A stretch of 64,000 nt of DNA from CAVWSM01 sp963798505 (GTDB lineage: Bacteria > Actinomycetota > Actinomycetes > Jiangellales > Jiangellaceae). The stretch covers positions 186,001 to 250,000 of the forward strand of contig CAWCTX010000018.1 in NCBI GenBank assembly GCA_963798505.1, given 5' to 3'. Positions 36,184-44,075 of this stretch are shown one piece after another (positions within the stretch are counted from its first letter, which is position 1; the number at the start of each line of letters is the position of its first letter). The notes beneath the pieces are model-generated. The model did not search any database. It was given only the letters and a program-made list of their open reading frames with translations, and was not told the DNA's origin. Made by a program: the position numbers and the translations under genes.

Positions 36184-36606
36184 TCACCCGACCAGCGGAT
36201 CGCCGGCTGGCGCAGTTGATCGCACCGGCTGGCGAAGGATGGTGCGCATCTTGGTGGCATCGGTCCGTCGGGCGTCGCTCAATAGATCTCGTGGTGTGGC
36301 CCGGCGAACGTCAGCCCATGCTGCGGCATGAACATGTTGTGCAGCTCATCGAGCACCTGCGTGTCGTCGTCGTACGAGCCGATGTGCAGCTCTGCACTGA
36401 CTGGCTGGCCAGCGTTCGACGCTGCATCAGCTCGAGCGCCGGGAGGCCCTCGTGGCCTGCGCGCGTGCAACGGCCTCGTCGACCATGGCGGAAGCGATCC
36501 AGTCCGGCAACTGCACGAGCATCGTCCATCGCCACGATGCCTTCTCGCGGCGGATGAAGGCCGCTGGGTCGTCGGCGGTCCACAGTCCCTCTAGAGGCCC
36601 GACGAC
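36184..36606 (-). pseudogene. N-terminally truncated GyrI-like small-molecule-binding protein
   Basis: The remaining part matches the C-terminal two-thirds of an actinobacterial GyrI-like family: PLEGLWTADDPAAFIRREKA, SWRWTMLVQLPDWI, LPALELMQRRTLASQ, SAELHIGSYDDDTQVLDEL, HHEIYLSDARRTDATKMR, TILRQPV. It needs frame changes near 36480, 36410 and 36265. Upstream of PLEGLW the frame meets a TAA at 36607-36609, and the sequence beyond is AT-richer and not protein-like, so about 70-90 N-terminal residues are missing. I call it a true gene fragment in addition to any sequencing errors. Confidence 0.65.
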
Positions 36607-36713
36607 TTAGTCGCGACCTCTTTGTTTCTTACTCTCGAGCTGCCGTGGGAGTGGCGCATTCAGTGAGAGGATCGGTGACGGGTCGAGGATCCACCGTGAG
36701 AGGACTCCGACCC

Positions 36714-36932
36714 GTGGCGACCTTCGTGGTCACCTTCCGCGACAACAGCACCGAGCGGATCGACGCCGACGACGTGCTGACCCACGGCGACTGGTACGAG
36801 CTCGTGGTCTACCGGGTGGTCCTGCTGGTGTCGCTGCGCACGGTGCCGGTGCGTCGGCTGGACCGTCGAACGGTGGCCGCGATGGTCGAGGTCGCCCCCG
36901 ACGTAACGCCTCACAGGCGACGATCGCTCTAA
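36714..36932 (+). CDS. Small hypothetical protein
   Basis: A 72-residue protein from GTG 36714 (VATFVVTFRDNSTERID, then YELVVYRVVLLVSLRTVPVR). It has alternating hydrophobic and charged residues suggesting a small beta-rich fold. A GTG or ATG upstream in the same frame (36645) would extend it. No family recognised. It ends just before a hairpin-rich gap. Confidence 0.4.
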   Translation: MATFVVTFRDNSTERIDADDVLTHGDWYELVVYRVVLLVSLRTVPVRRLDRRTVAAMVEVAPDVTPHRRRSL

Positions 36933-37351
36933 CGATTGACACCCCCTTGCGCGTTGGGGGCGTCCCACTTTGCGCGCATCCGAAGGGAGGCAGCAAAGCC
37001 CAAGGAAACTCGGGTTGGGTTTCGGCGAGTGGGTGTGGGTCCTTCCCCCGTAGGACTCACACCCACTTGCACGACCGCCTGCATGTGCAGCCGGCATCGG
37101 GGTAAGGGTCCTGGTGCGCGCCCGGCGAAGGTCACCTTTCTCGCTGCTGGGCACCCGGACGACGGGGGCCGGGAGCGGTCAGATCGGAAGCACCCGCCGG
37201 GCGCGCTCAATCCTCAGGTGGCGACGGTGGCACGTCGCGCCGGCGCGGTGCCGGTGGCGCGTAGCTTGTGAGCCAGCGCGACGTCCTCGAGGGCCATGGG
37301 TCATGGCTCTACCGTCGATGCTGCCCGCAGCTTGTCGGCCGGGAGTGGCGC
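36933..37351. other. Gene-poor gap with several inverted repeats
   Basis: No convincing gene is seen in these 419 bases. There are short C5/G5 pairings at 36942-36960, a CCCAA/TTGGG pairing at 36999-37019 and the strong hairpin at 37028-37067 (listed separately). From 37114 on, the sequence has high GC but no start with a Shine-Dalgarno or family-like protein. It is part of a decayed stretch from 36.2 to 39.2 kb. Confidence 0.5.
37028..37067. terminator. Strong hairpin, probable terminator
   Basis: Arms 37028-37043 (AGTGGGTGTGGGTCCT) and 37052-37067, 16 pairs including one G-T pair, with loop TCCCCCGT. About 95 bases after the stop of the small gene at 36714-36932. No T tract. Confidence 0.55.
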
Positions 37352-37525
37352 ATGGGGTTCGTGTGGGTGGCGCTCATCGCCGGATTGGTCGGCGCGATCG
37401 TGTGGACCATTGTCGCGGTGGCGGGAAGGGTGTCTCGCGCCCAGACGCGTTCAGGTAGTCCGGGCCGGCATCGGCATACGGGGGTCTCACAGCGAGTCCA
37501 TCGTCACGATTACCGCAACGGCTAG
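37352..37525 (+). CDS. Possible small membrane protein
   Basis: A 57-residue reading from ATG 37352 behind GGGAG. The N-terminal 25 residues form a clean membrane helix (VWVALIAGLVGAIVWTIVAV); the rest is basic and low in structure. Coding status is uncertain because the tail does not look conserved and may be out of frame. No family recognised. Confidence 0.35.
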   Translation: MGFVWVALIAGLVGAIVWTIVAVAGRVSRAQTRSGSPGRHRHTGVSQRVHRHDYRNG

Positions 37526-37781
37526 CCAATCCGGCGCACCCGATCACCGGGCAGCCACGTGGTGTAGCCGACGCTGGGCGCGACCGATTACCGAACGAAC
37601 GCCCCGCCAACCACGGTCATCGTGTTGCCACGCATAGAGGAACCCGGGACCATGCGCCGCCGTCGGAGTGCTTCGACAGCGTGCGGCGGGTAGACCTTGA
37701 CGTACTGCACGGGCGCGAGGCTCCCTCGGTTCGGGTCCCTCGACCCGCCACTGAGCATGACAGAACCTGGACCGATCCCTC

Positions 37782-38102
37782 TCAGCTGCCGCGCTCGGCA
37801 GCTCCGATCGCTGACCAGTCCCGGGGGACGAGCCCTTGTCGGCGCTCATACTCGGCGACGGTGGCGGCCACCCGCTCGTCACTGTCGCCCATGGCCCGGT
37901 GGAGGTATCCGTCGTAGGCCGCTGCGACTTGGGTCGGGTAGTGGCCGGCGACACGTTGGAACCGTTCGGTGTGCCTCGCCAGCGGCATCGACTCGAGCAG
38001 GCGGCCGAGCTCGTCGATGAATAGACGGGTGTTGGTCTCGCCGTGCGCGTTGAGGAAGCTCCGCGCTAGCTGCCGGCGGTCCTGCTCCTGGTCTCTGGTC
38101 AT
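37782..38102 (-). CDS. Hypothetical protein
   Basis: A 106-residue protein, soluble and mainly helical by composition (DRRQLARSFLNAHGETNTRL, FIDELGRLLESMPLARHTER). No recognised domain. It follows another small gene on the same strand (38116-38317) with a 13-base gap, so they may be co-transcribed. On the opposite side (37526-37781) I see only a possible frame-shifted fragment on the minus strand (YVKVYPPHAVEAL near 37700) and nothing firm. Confidence 0.5.
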   Translation of the reverse strand: MTRDQEQDRRQLARSFLNAHGETNTRLFIDELGRLLESMPLARHTERFQRVAGHYPTQVAAAYDGYLHRAMGDSDERVAATVAEYERRQGLVPRDWSAIGAAERGS

Positions 38103-38115
38103 CGGCGCTCCCTCT

Positions 38116-38317
38116 TTAGGCGGCGGCGCGACGGTCGCAGAGGAACGCCAGGCGCTCCGCCAGGTTGGCCGCCGTGCCGAAGGATTCGGCGGCGTTGTGC
38201 GCCATCGGATCCCCGATACCGCTTGGCCTGCCGGCGGTAGTGGTGCTGGTGGTCGAGGAGCATCTGGTAGAGCTCGGCGGCGAGCTCGGCCCGCGGGTCA
38301 CGCGTCACGTCGGTCAC
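38116..38317 (-). CDS. Small hypothetical protein (frame-shifted)
   Basis: About 65 residues: RDPRAELAAELYQMLLDHQH followed, after a frame change near 38210, by MAHNAAESFGTAANLAERLA and FLCDRRAAA. Helical, soluble, no known family. Start GTG 38317 or 38308. It lies just upstream of the 106-residue hypothetical gene on the same strand. Confidence 0.4.
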
Positions 38318-38381
38318 GTTCCTGGTATCGGCAGAAGAGGCGTCGCTCCTGACCGGCGCCGCGCGGGTAGGTTTCTCGAAC

Positions 38382-38633
38382 GTCAGGAACCTGACCACCT
38401 TCTGCCGCCGCCACCACAACAGCAAGACCCACGGCGGGTGGACCACCAACCTGGCGCCCGACGGCACCCTGACGATGACCAGCCCCCTCGGCCGGGTCTA
38501 CACCACCAAAGTGGAGCCGCTGCCCCACGAACCCGGCTGGCTCATCCCGCCGCACGAATCACCCGAACAATGGCCTCGCGACCTGTCCTGGCCCGAACAG
38601 CGCCTGCGCCTGATCGTCGACCTTGCCGCCTAG
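38382..38633 (+). pseudogene. C-terminal fragment of a DUF222/13E12-type HNH endonuclease
   Basis: The reading frame from 38382 to the TAG at 38631 gives LTTFCRRHHNSKTHGGWTT, followed by APDGTLTMTSPLGRVYTT. This is the histidine-rich C-terminal end of the HNH nuclease domain of DUF222/REP13E12 proteins, which are multicopy in many actinobacteria. The DUF222 region, the zinc-binding cysteines and the start of the HNH domain are absent; upstream bases encode other small genes on the opposite strand. It is a remnant of a once complete gene of about 1.3 kb. Confidence 0.75.
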
Positions 38634-38651
38634 AGCGGAGGGCGAGCTCGC

Positions 38652-39164
38652 TCACACAACGAAGAGCAGAACTAGCCCACCGACCGTGTAGCAGAGCATC
38701 AGCACCAGCAGCGGCAGCTGCCCGGCCACGGCGTGCTCGGCTGGCAGCAGGCGCACCGACCGATCATGGGCGGCGATCACGCCCAGGACATGCCCGTCAC
38801 GATCCCCAGAACCTGGACGACAGCGATTGTCGCGGGGCTCACGGCGGACAGGTCGACGGAGCGTGTGGCGACGCCGAACAGATCTACTCCGGTGTCGAGC
38901 GGGTCGGACAACAGGATCACCGCGCGCTGCCCGTCGAAAACGAACAACGAGAAGTAGTGGGCGACGAGATAACCGATCGGGATGAGCGAGTGCGCGAACC
39001 GTCCGGGCCCGGTAGGTCGGCACGCTGCCCGAACCGTCGGGAAACTCGACCGGGCGCTCCTCATGGGCGAACGCGGAGGCGGGGGCGAGAACGAGCCCGG
39101 CGGCCGCCGAGGCGGCGAGCAGGGCCCTTCGGAACGCGGCATGGCGGGCAGAGTAGGGCAACAC
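38652..39164 (-). pseudogene. Chimeric remnant: signal peptide fused to the end of a fenitrothion-hydrolase-like membrane protein
   Basis: From GTG 39164 the sequence gives a signal peptide (RALLAASAAAGLVLAPASAF) and AHEERPVEFPDGSGSVPTYR, a start found on other actinobacterial exported proteins. Directly after it, in another frame, come RFAHSLIPIGYLVAHYFSLF, the motif ILLSDPLDTGVDLFG, then GHVLGVIAAHDRSVRLLP and a final membrane helix. That second part matches the last third of fenitrothion hydrolase-like membrane proteins, whose N-terminal helices are missing. A deletion that joined two genes is the simplest explanation. Another frame change lies near 38790. Confidence 0.5.
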
Positions 39165-39184
39165 CGGCCCCCGCCGGGAGCCGG

Positions 39185-39555
39185 TCAGCCGCTGAGCATC
39201 GAGCTCAGGACGGCGCGGTGCGTCGGAACTGCCTCCGCGTGCCGGCTGCGCCCCTCGCCTGTGATGCAGACGAAGACCCCGCGGCGGTCGTCCACGCACA
39301 GCGTGCGCTCCACCAGCCCGTCGGCCTCCAGCCGGGCGACCAGCCGCGACATCGCGCTCTGGCTCAGATGCACCGTGGCAGCCAGCTCCTGGACCCGCAG
39401 CTTTCCGCCGTACCGGCCTCAGCGAGGCGCTCGAGGACCTCGAACTCGCTCGTCACCAGACCGTGCCGCTCCGAGAGGTCTCGCTCGAGCGCGCCCCATA
39501 CCTCGGCGTGGCGAGCCACCAGCCGGCGCCAGGCGACCACATCGTCCTCGACCAC
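39185..39555 (-). CDS. MarR-family transcription regulator (frame-shifted)
   Basis: A winged-helix regulator of about 123 residues. Visible: WRRLVARHAEVWGALERDL, HGLVTSEFEVLERLAEAG, then in another frame the recognition helix HLSQSAMSRLVARLEADGL followed by VERTLCVDDRRGVFVCIT (the wing). The frame change lies near 39400. Start GTG 39555. It is divergent from an MFS drug transporter gene, a classical arrangement in which the MarR protein represses the transporter and itself. Confidence 0.85.
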
Positions 39556-39580
39556 GCGACGGACATTACCATGCGTGAAC

Positions 39581-39613
39581 AGTAAATGTACAGACAATTT
39601 ATGTATATACATT
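39581..39613. promoter_or_regulatory. Putative MarR operator/promoter region
   Basis: An AT-rich island between the divergent marR and MFS genes. It contains the perfect palindrome ATGTATATACAT (39601-39612) and a wider inverted pair AATGTA (39585-39590) and TACATT (39608-39613). MarR proteins commonly bind AT-rich dyads of this size. TATATA could also be a -10 region. Confidence 0.5.
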
Positions 39614-39641
39614 CGATGCATGCGCATGTAGTCTCCGGTTC

Positions 39642-41070
39642 ATGACTCCCCCACCCTTGACCAGCGCTGGGACGCGCGCCTGTGGGGCGTGCTCGCGGTG
39701 CTGTCCACCGTGATCTTCCTCGACGGCCTTGACGTGGCCATGGTCGGCGTCGCGCTCCCCTCCATCCAGGCCGACCTGGGCCTGACTACCTCGGCCCTGC
39801 AATGGGTCGTGAGCGGCTATGTGCTCGGCTATGGCGGATTCCTCCTCCTCGGCGGGCAAACCGCAGACCTCCTCGGCCGACGGCGGGTGCTGCTGGTCGC
39901 CCTGGCGGTGTTCGCCGCGGCGTCGCTGCTCGGCGGGCTGACCGACGACGGCGGCATGCTCATCGCCGCCAGGTTCGCCAAGGGCATCAGTGCCGGCTTC
40001 ACTGCCCCGGCGGCGCTGTCCCTGATCACCACGACCTTCCCCGAGGGTCCGGCCCGCAACCGGGCGCTCAGCATCTTCACCGCCTGCGCCGCGAGCGGGT
40101 GGTCCTTCGGCCTCGTGCTGTCCGGGTTGCTCACCGAGGTCGGCTGGCGCTGGACGTTCCTCATGCCGGTGCCGGTGGCCGTCCTCGCACTCGTCGTGGG
40201 TGCCCGGGTGCTGCCGCGGCACTCCGGTGAGGAGCGAGCGACCGGTGGCTACGACCTCGTCGGTGCGGCGACCATCACGGCCTCGATGCTGCTCCTGGTC
40301 TTCACTGTGGTCGAAGCGCCGGAGGCCGGATGGGCAGCTTCCGTACGGTCGGCGGTCTCGCCGCGGTCGCGATTCTGCTCGCGCTCTTCGTCCGTGTCGA
40401 GCAGCGGACGCGCCACCCGCTCATCCGGCTGGGCATCCTGCGGTCAGCGTCGCTGAGGCGGGCCAACATCGGGCTGTTGATCCTGTTCGGGTCCTACCTC
40501 GGCTTCCAGTTCGTCGCGATGCAGTACCTCCAAAACCTCATGGGCTGGTCGGCTCTGCGGACCGCTCTGACGTTCCTCCCGGCCGGGATCCTCGTGGCCG
40601 TGACGGCGACCAAGATGGGCGGCTTCGCGACGAGATTCGGGACGCCCCGTCTCATCGCCATCGGGTCGGTGGCACTGCTGGCGGGCTTCGCCGTGCTGCT
40701 CTCCGGTGTCGACACCACCGCGCGCACTCCCATCATCGTCCTTGGGATGCTGCTCGTCGGAACAGCCTTCGCGCTGTCGTTCCCCGCGCTCAACATCCAG
40801 GCGGTCGCCGGCATCGAGGATCACGAGCAGGGACTGGCATCGGGACTGCTCAACACATCCGGCCAGATCGGCGGAGCGGTGATGACGGCGGTCGCGACAG
40901 CCGTTCTGACCTCGTACAGCGGGGAAACAGCGCTCGACAATGTCCGGGCCGCCATGGCGGTGTCGGGCATCGTGGCGGCGATCGGGCTGGTCGTCGCGCT
41001 CACTGGACTGCGGAGCCGGCCGGACGAGGCCACGGAGTTCGAGGAGACCGAGGTGCTGGAGACGGTCTAG
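39642..41070 (+). CDS. MFS drug-resistance transporter (frame-shifted)
   Basis: A multidrug efflux-type major facilitator of about 475 residues and 14 helices. LDGLDVAMVGVALPSIQADL is the first helix with the DHA2-like acidic motif, then WVVSGYVLGYGGFLLLGG, ADLLGRRRVLL (motif A), and in a second frame LIRLGILRSASLRRANIG and ASGLLNTSGQIGGAVMTA. The start is ATG 39642 (MTPPP), which needs a one-base shift in the C run at 39647-39656; another frame change is near 40340. Paired with the divergent MarR regulator, so inducible efflux is likely. Confidence 0.87.
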
Positions 41071-41082
41071 TCCCCGCGCGCG

Positions 41083-41820
41083 TCAGCCGCGGCGTCCGCC
41101 CCAGGCCAGCTCCTCGCTGATCGGCGCGTCGGCGTCCGGGGCCGGTTCCGACTCGACTTCCGCTACGGGTCCGCGACGGAGGCGCAGCAACACCAACGTG
41201 AGCAGCGCGCCGCCGGCCAGCCCGCCGAGGCCCCACCAGATGCCTGCGACGGCGGACGACTCCGCGAGCGCGGCCTCAGGCTCGGCCACGGGCGCGCTCG
41301 AATCAGCCACCGGTGCACCGGCGACGCCGCTGAAGTCGCCCTTGGCCGCGGCGTCACGTGCGGCCGCGCCGACGCCGAGCCGATCGAGCAGCGCGACGAG
41401 CGCGACGGCGTTGTCGGGCTGGTGCCAGACGACGGGGCCGTCCCAGACCGAACCGGTCTCGGCCCCGACCTGGGTCGAGATCCAAGGTGCGCCCTCGCCA
41501 CCGACATAGATCCGGTCGATCCGCCAGGGCGTGACGTCGTGGACCAGCCAGGTCACCGTCACACCCGGTCCGTTCTCGTGGCTCCGGCCGGAATCGTCGA
41601 CGGTGCCCGGGTCGCCGACTCCAATGCCGCCGGATTCCACCCCGACCAGCCCGGCGAGGGCGTCGTAATCGGGATCGGTGTAGTAGAGCGACGCGGTCGC
41701 GCCCTCGCCAGGGACGGCGAGCAGCGCGCTGGTCGGGCCTCCCGCAGCGGCGGGCACGGCGGTGATCAGGGCGACGGCGAGCATGGCAACGACAGCGAGT
41801 GCTGCACGGATGGGGTGCAC
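41083..41820 (-). CDS. Exported protein with C-terminal membrane anchor
   Basis: A 245-residue protein. N-terminal signal peptide (RAALAVVAMLAVALITAVPA), an extracytoplasmic domain with ALLAVPGEGATASLYYTD and VTVTWLVHDVTPWRIDRIY, then near the end one membrane helix (GIWWGLGGLAGGALLTLVLL) and a basic, then acidic tail. Start GTG 41820 preceded by GAGGAGG. It is last of three same-strand genes after an ECF sigma factor and its putative anti-sigma factor, so it may belong to that regulon. No named family recognised. Confidence 0.65.
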   Translation of the reverse strand: MHPIRAALAVVAMLAVALITAVPAAAGGPTSALLAVPGEGATASLYYTDPDYDALAGLVGVESGGIGVGDPGTVDDSGRSHENGPGVTVTWLVHDVTPWRIDRIYVGGEGAPWISTQVGAETGSVWDGPVVWHQPDNAVALVALLDRLGVGAAARDAAAKGDFSGVAGAPVADSSAPVAEPEAALAESSAVAGIWWGLGGLAGGALLTLVLLRLRRGPVAEVESEPAPDADAPISEELAWGGRRG

Positions 41821-41876
41821 GACGGCCTCCTCGGTCGGGACACCCCTGCTACACCGCCGCGACGGCCGGGGTTCCG

Positions 41877-42665
41877 TCAGTCGATCGGCGTTGCCGAGTT
41901 CGCGATCTCGACGGCGCGGGCCAGGTCGATGTCGCCCTCGAGCCGCAGCGTGGTGAACCCGTCCTGCCAAATCAGTGTGTGCCCGGCGAGTCGCGCGGAC
42001 TCGGTGCGGCGGCCGCCATCGGCGTCGAACAGCACCACCTCGTGCGGTTCTTCGAACCAGAGCGCGTCCGACCCGTCCACCGCGACGGGCTGTACGCCCG
42101 GCGTGCGCTTGGCGATGGTGAAGTCGAGCCGGGCGTCAAACTGGTCCAGGCGCAGGACGCCCTCGTCGACGGTTGACCAGCTCATCGAGAGGACCCTGCG
42201 GTCGGCGGACACCTCAACGCCGTCCGGCGTCCCCAGCGACTGGGGCACCGACGGCGTGAAGTCGACGAGCTCCGCGGCCTCGGACAGCGTCTGGTCAGCT
42301 GCCACCTCCGGCGGCGGCGCGGGGTCGGTGCCGGGGGACCCGCGTTCGACGAGCACACCCCCGAACCCGAACCAGTCGGCGACCGCCGCACGTACTGGGG
42401 GCGTCGCCAGCAGCGCGAGGAGTACGGCTACGACCGCGACCGCGAACTGCCGGCGTCTGGACTCCAGACGCCCCGAGAGCCGCCGGATCCATGAGGCGCG
42501 CTCGGGTACGGCCGCGGGCACCGGCAGCGTCGCGACCCGGTCCATGACTGCCGTGGCCAGCTCCCTGGTCGTGTGCGTGGTCCCCCCCGGGGCCGCGGCT
42601 TGGTCGATAACGCGACCTAGGGCGGTCAGGTCGGCGACCAGGTCGTCGTACACGCGCTCAGCCAC
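41877..42665 (-). CDS. Putative anti-sigma factor with single membrane helix
   Basis: A 262-residue protein. The N-terminal 70 residues are cytoplasmic, followed by one membrane helix (FAVAVVAVLLALLATPPVRA) and an outer domain with a beta-rich pattern (LSMSWSTVDEGVLRLDQFDA, TLIWQDGFTTLRLEGDI). A ZAS zinc motif (HxxxCxxC) is not visible. The start overlaps the ECF sigma gene stop by 8 bases, which argues strongly for a sigma/anti-sigma pair. Confidence 0.72.
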   Translation of the reverse strand: MAERVYDDLVADLTALGRVIDQAAAPGGTTHTTRELATAVMDRVATLPVPAAVPERASWIRRLSGRLESRRRQFAVAVVAVLLALLATPPVRAAVADWFGFGGVLVERGSPGTDPAPPPEVAADQTLSEAAELVDFTPSVPQSLGTPDGVEVSADRRVLSMSWSTVDEGVLRLDQFDARLDFTIAKRTPGVQPVAVDGSDALWFEEPHEVVLFDADGGRRTESARLAGHTLIWQDGFTTLRLEGDIDLARAVEIANSATPID

Positions 42666-43260
42666 CGTGGCTCACCTCCCGAGCGGGCTCCTCACCTGAC
42701 GGCCCAGCCTCGGCGCCGAGCGCCTGCCGCAGCTTTGGCAGCGCGCGATGCAGCCGGGACTTCACGGTGCCGCGGGGCCAGCCGAGCACGGCCGCAGTCT
42801 CGGCCTCGTCGAGGTCGAGCAGGTAGCGGCAGGTCAGCACCTGCCGGTGGGGCGTGGAGAGCCGGGCGAGAGCACGCACGAGCGCAGCTTGCCGCTCCCC
42901 GGACAGCAGCGCTTCGACCGGCTCATCCGGGCGGGCGAGGAGCAACGGCAGGGACTGCTCCCATGCCCGGAGTTCGCGTGCGGATCGACGGCCGGCCGCC
43001 CGGTGCAGGTTGCGGGTCTCATTGGCGACGATCCGCAGCAACCACGGCCGGAATGGTGCCTCGGGTCGGAAGCCGCCGAGGGCGACGTACGCCTTGACGA
43101 ACGCTTCCTGCACCACGTCCTCCGCGTCCTCTCCAGCGCCGAGCAGCGCGGCGGTCCGGATGGCCAACGGCGCGTGGCGGCGCACCATTTCCGCGTACGC
43201 GTCACGGTCGCCGTCGCGTACGCGGGCCAGGATCTCCGCGTCCTCCGAGCCGGTGTTCAG
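42658..43260 (-). CDS. ECF-type RNA polymerase sigma factor
   Basis: Region 2 is visible as AEDVVQEAFVKAYVALGGFR and FRPWLLRIVANETRNLHR; region 4 as PHRQVLTCRYLLDLDEAETA followed by AVLGWPRGTVKSRLHRALPK. About 200 residues, normal for ECF. The true start is unclear: the family-like sequence (EDAEILARVRDGDRDAYAEM) reaches upstream of the ATG at 43188 but has only a CTG at 43260, so either CTG is used or a base is lost in the C runs just upstream. It overlaps the anti-sigma gene and is divergent from the methyltransferase-like pseudogene. Confidence 0.85.
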   Translation of the reverse strand: MNTGSEDAEILARVRDGDRDAYAEMVRRHAPLAIRTAALLGAGEDAEDVVQEAFVKAYVALGGFRPEAPFRPWLLRIVANETRNLHRAAGRRSARELRAWEQSLPLLLARPDEPVEALLSGERQAALVRALARLSTPHRQVLTCRYLLDLDEAETAAVLGWPRGTVKSRLHRALPKLRQALGAEAGPSGEEPAREVSHGG

Positions 43261-43415
43261 GGTGGGGGTGTCCCTCTCTCGATCGACCTGTCTACACCGC
43301 CAGGCGCCCGGAGGTTCCGGTGAGAGCGTCAGCTCGCCGAGACCCCGCGTGGCGCGTCATCCGTACGCTGAAAAGCGTTCTACACGCCGACCGGGACGCA
43401 GGTAACGTTTCGACC

Positions 43416-44024
43416 ATGATCCGGGTTGTTCGAGGTAACAGCATCCGCGAGATCGACGCCGACGGCCTTTGACGCCTGGTCGATGGTCACGCCCGTGTGG
43501 CCATCGACCTGGGCACGGGTGACGGTCGATACGTACTCGCCGCCGCGGCCCAGCATCCAGACACCCTCGTGATCGGCGTCGACGCCAGCGCTCCGGCGAT
43601 GGCGGACGCATCACGACGGGCCGCCCGCCGTGGTGCCCTGCCCAACGCGCTCTTCGTCGTCGCCGCTGCCGAGCACCCGCCTTAAGACCTGCGCCACGTC
43701 GCCTCGTCGCTCACGGTGCACTTCCCGTGGGGGTCGCTGCTTCGCGGTGTCTTGGGTGACGACGACGCGGTGCTCGCCGGCATGGCAGCGATGCTCGCGC
43801 CGAGTGGCGAGGGATCCGTGCTGCTGTCGGTCATCCCGCGGGACGGGGTGCCTGCGGTTCCACCGATCGACGAGCTCGAAGCGGCGTACGAGCGCCACGG
43901 GCTGAGCGTGGTCGAGAGCCGATGCGCAAGCGCCGAGGAGGTTGCGAGCTCGCACTCGTCCTGGGCGAAGCGGCTGAAGGCGGCTGCGAGCCGACCCGTC
44001 ACGAAGCTGCGGCTGCGCCGGTGA
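43416..44024 (+). pseudogene. 16S rRNA (A1408-N1) methyltransferase-like gene (KamB/NpmA family) with two in-frame stops
   Basis: A single continuous frame of 203 codons from ATG 43416 reads as a member of the family that methylates A1408 of 16S rRNA and gives aminoglycoside resistance. Seen: RVVRGNSIREIDADGL, the SAM motif VAIDLGTGDGRYV, LPNALFVVAAAEHPP, VHFPWGSLLRGVLGDD, and SSHSSWAKRLKAA. The tryptophans of FPWG and SSWAKR are at the positions that hold the target base in NpmA/KamB. Two stops interrupt it: TGA at 43470-43472 and TAA at 43683-43685. Neither is a frameshift; each is one substitution from a sense codon (CGA and GAA fit the family). I call it a pseudogene. Confidence 0.75.
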
Positions 44025-44075
44025 GTGGGCGCTTCGGGTGCCGGGTAGCGTTTCAGCATGCTGTAGCGGGGCTCG

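Noticed and set aside
36933..37110. Structured RNA (riboswitch) because of three successive inverted repeats
   Set aside because: No gene with a suitable function follows, and I cannot match any known aptamer core; the last hairpin looks like a simple terminator.
43470..43472. TGA as a selenocysteine codon in the methyltransferase-like gene
   Set aside because: The family has no conserved cysteine or selenocysteine here, no SECIS-like hairpin is evident, and a second in-frame stop (TAA) follows.
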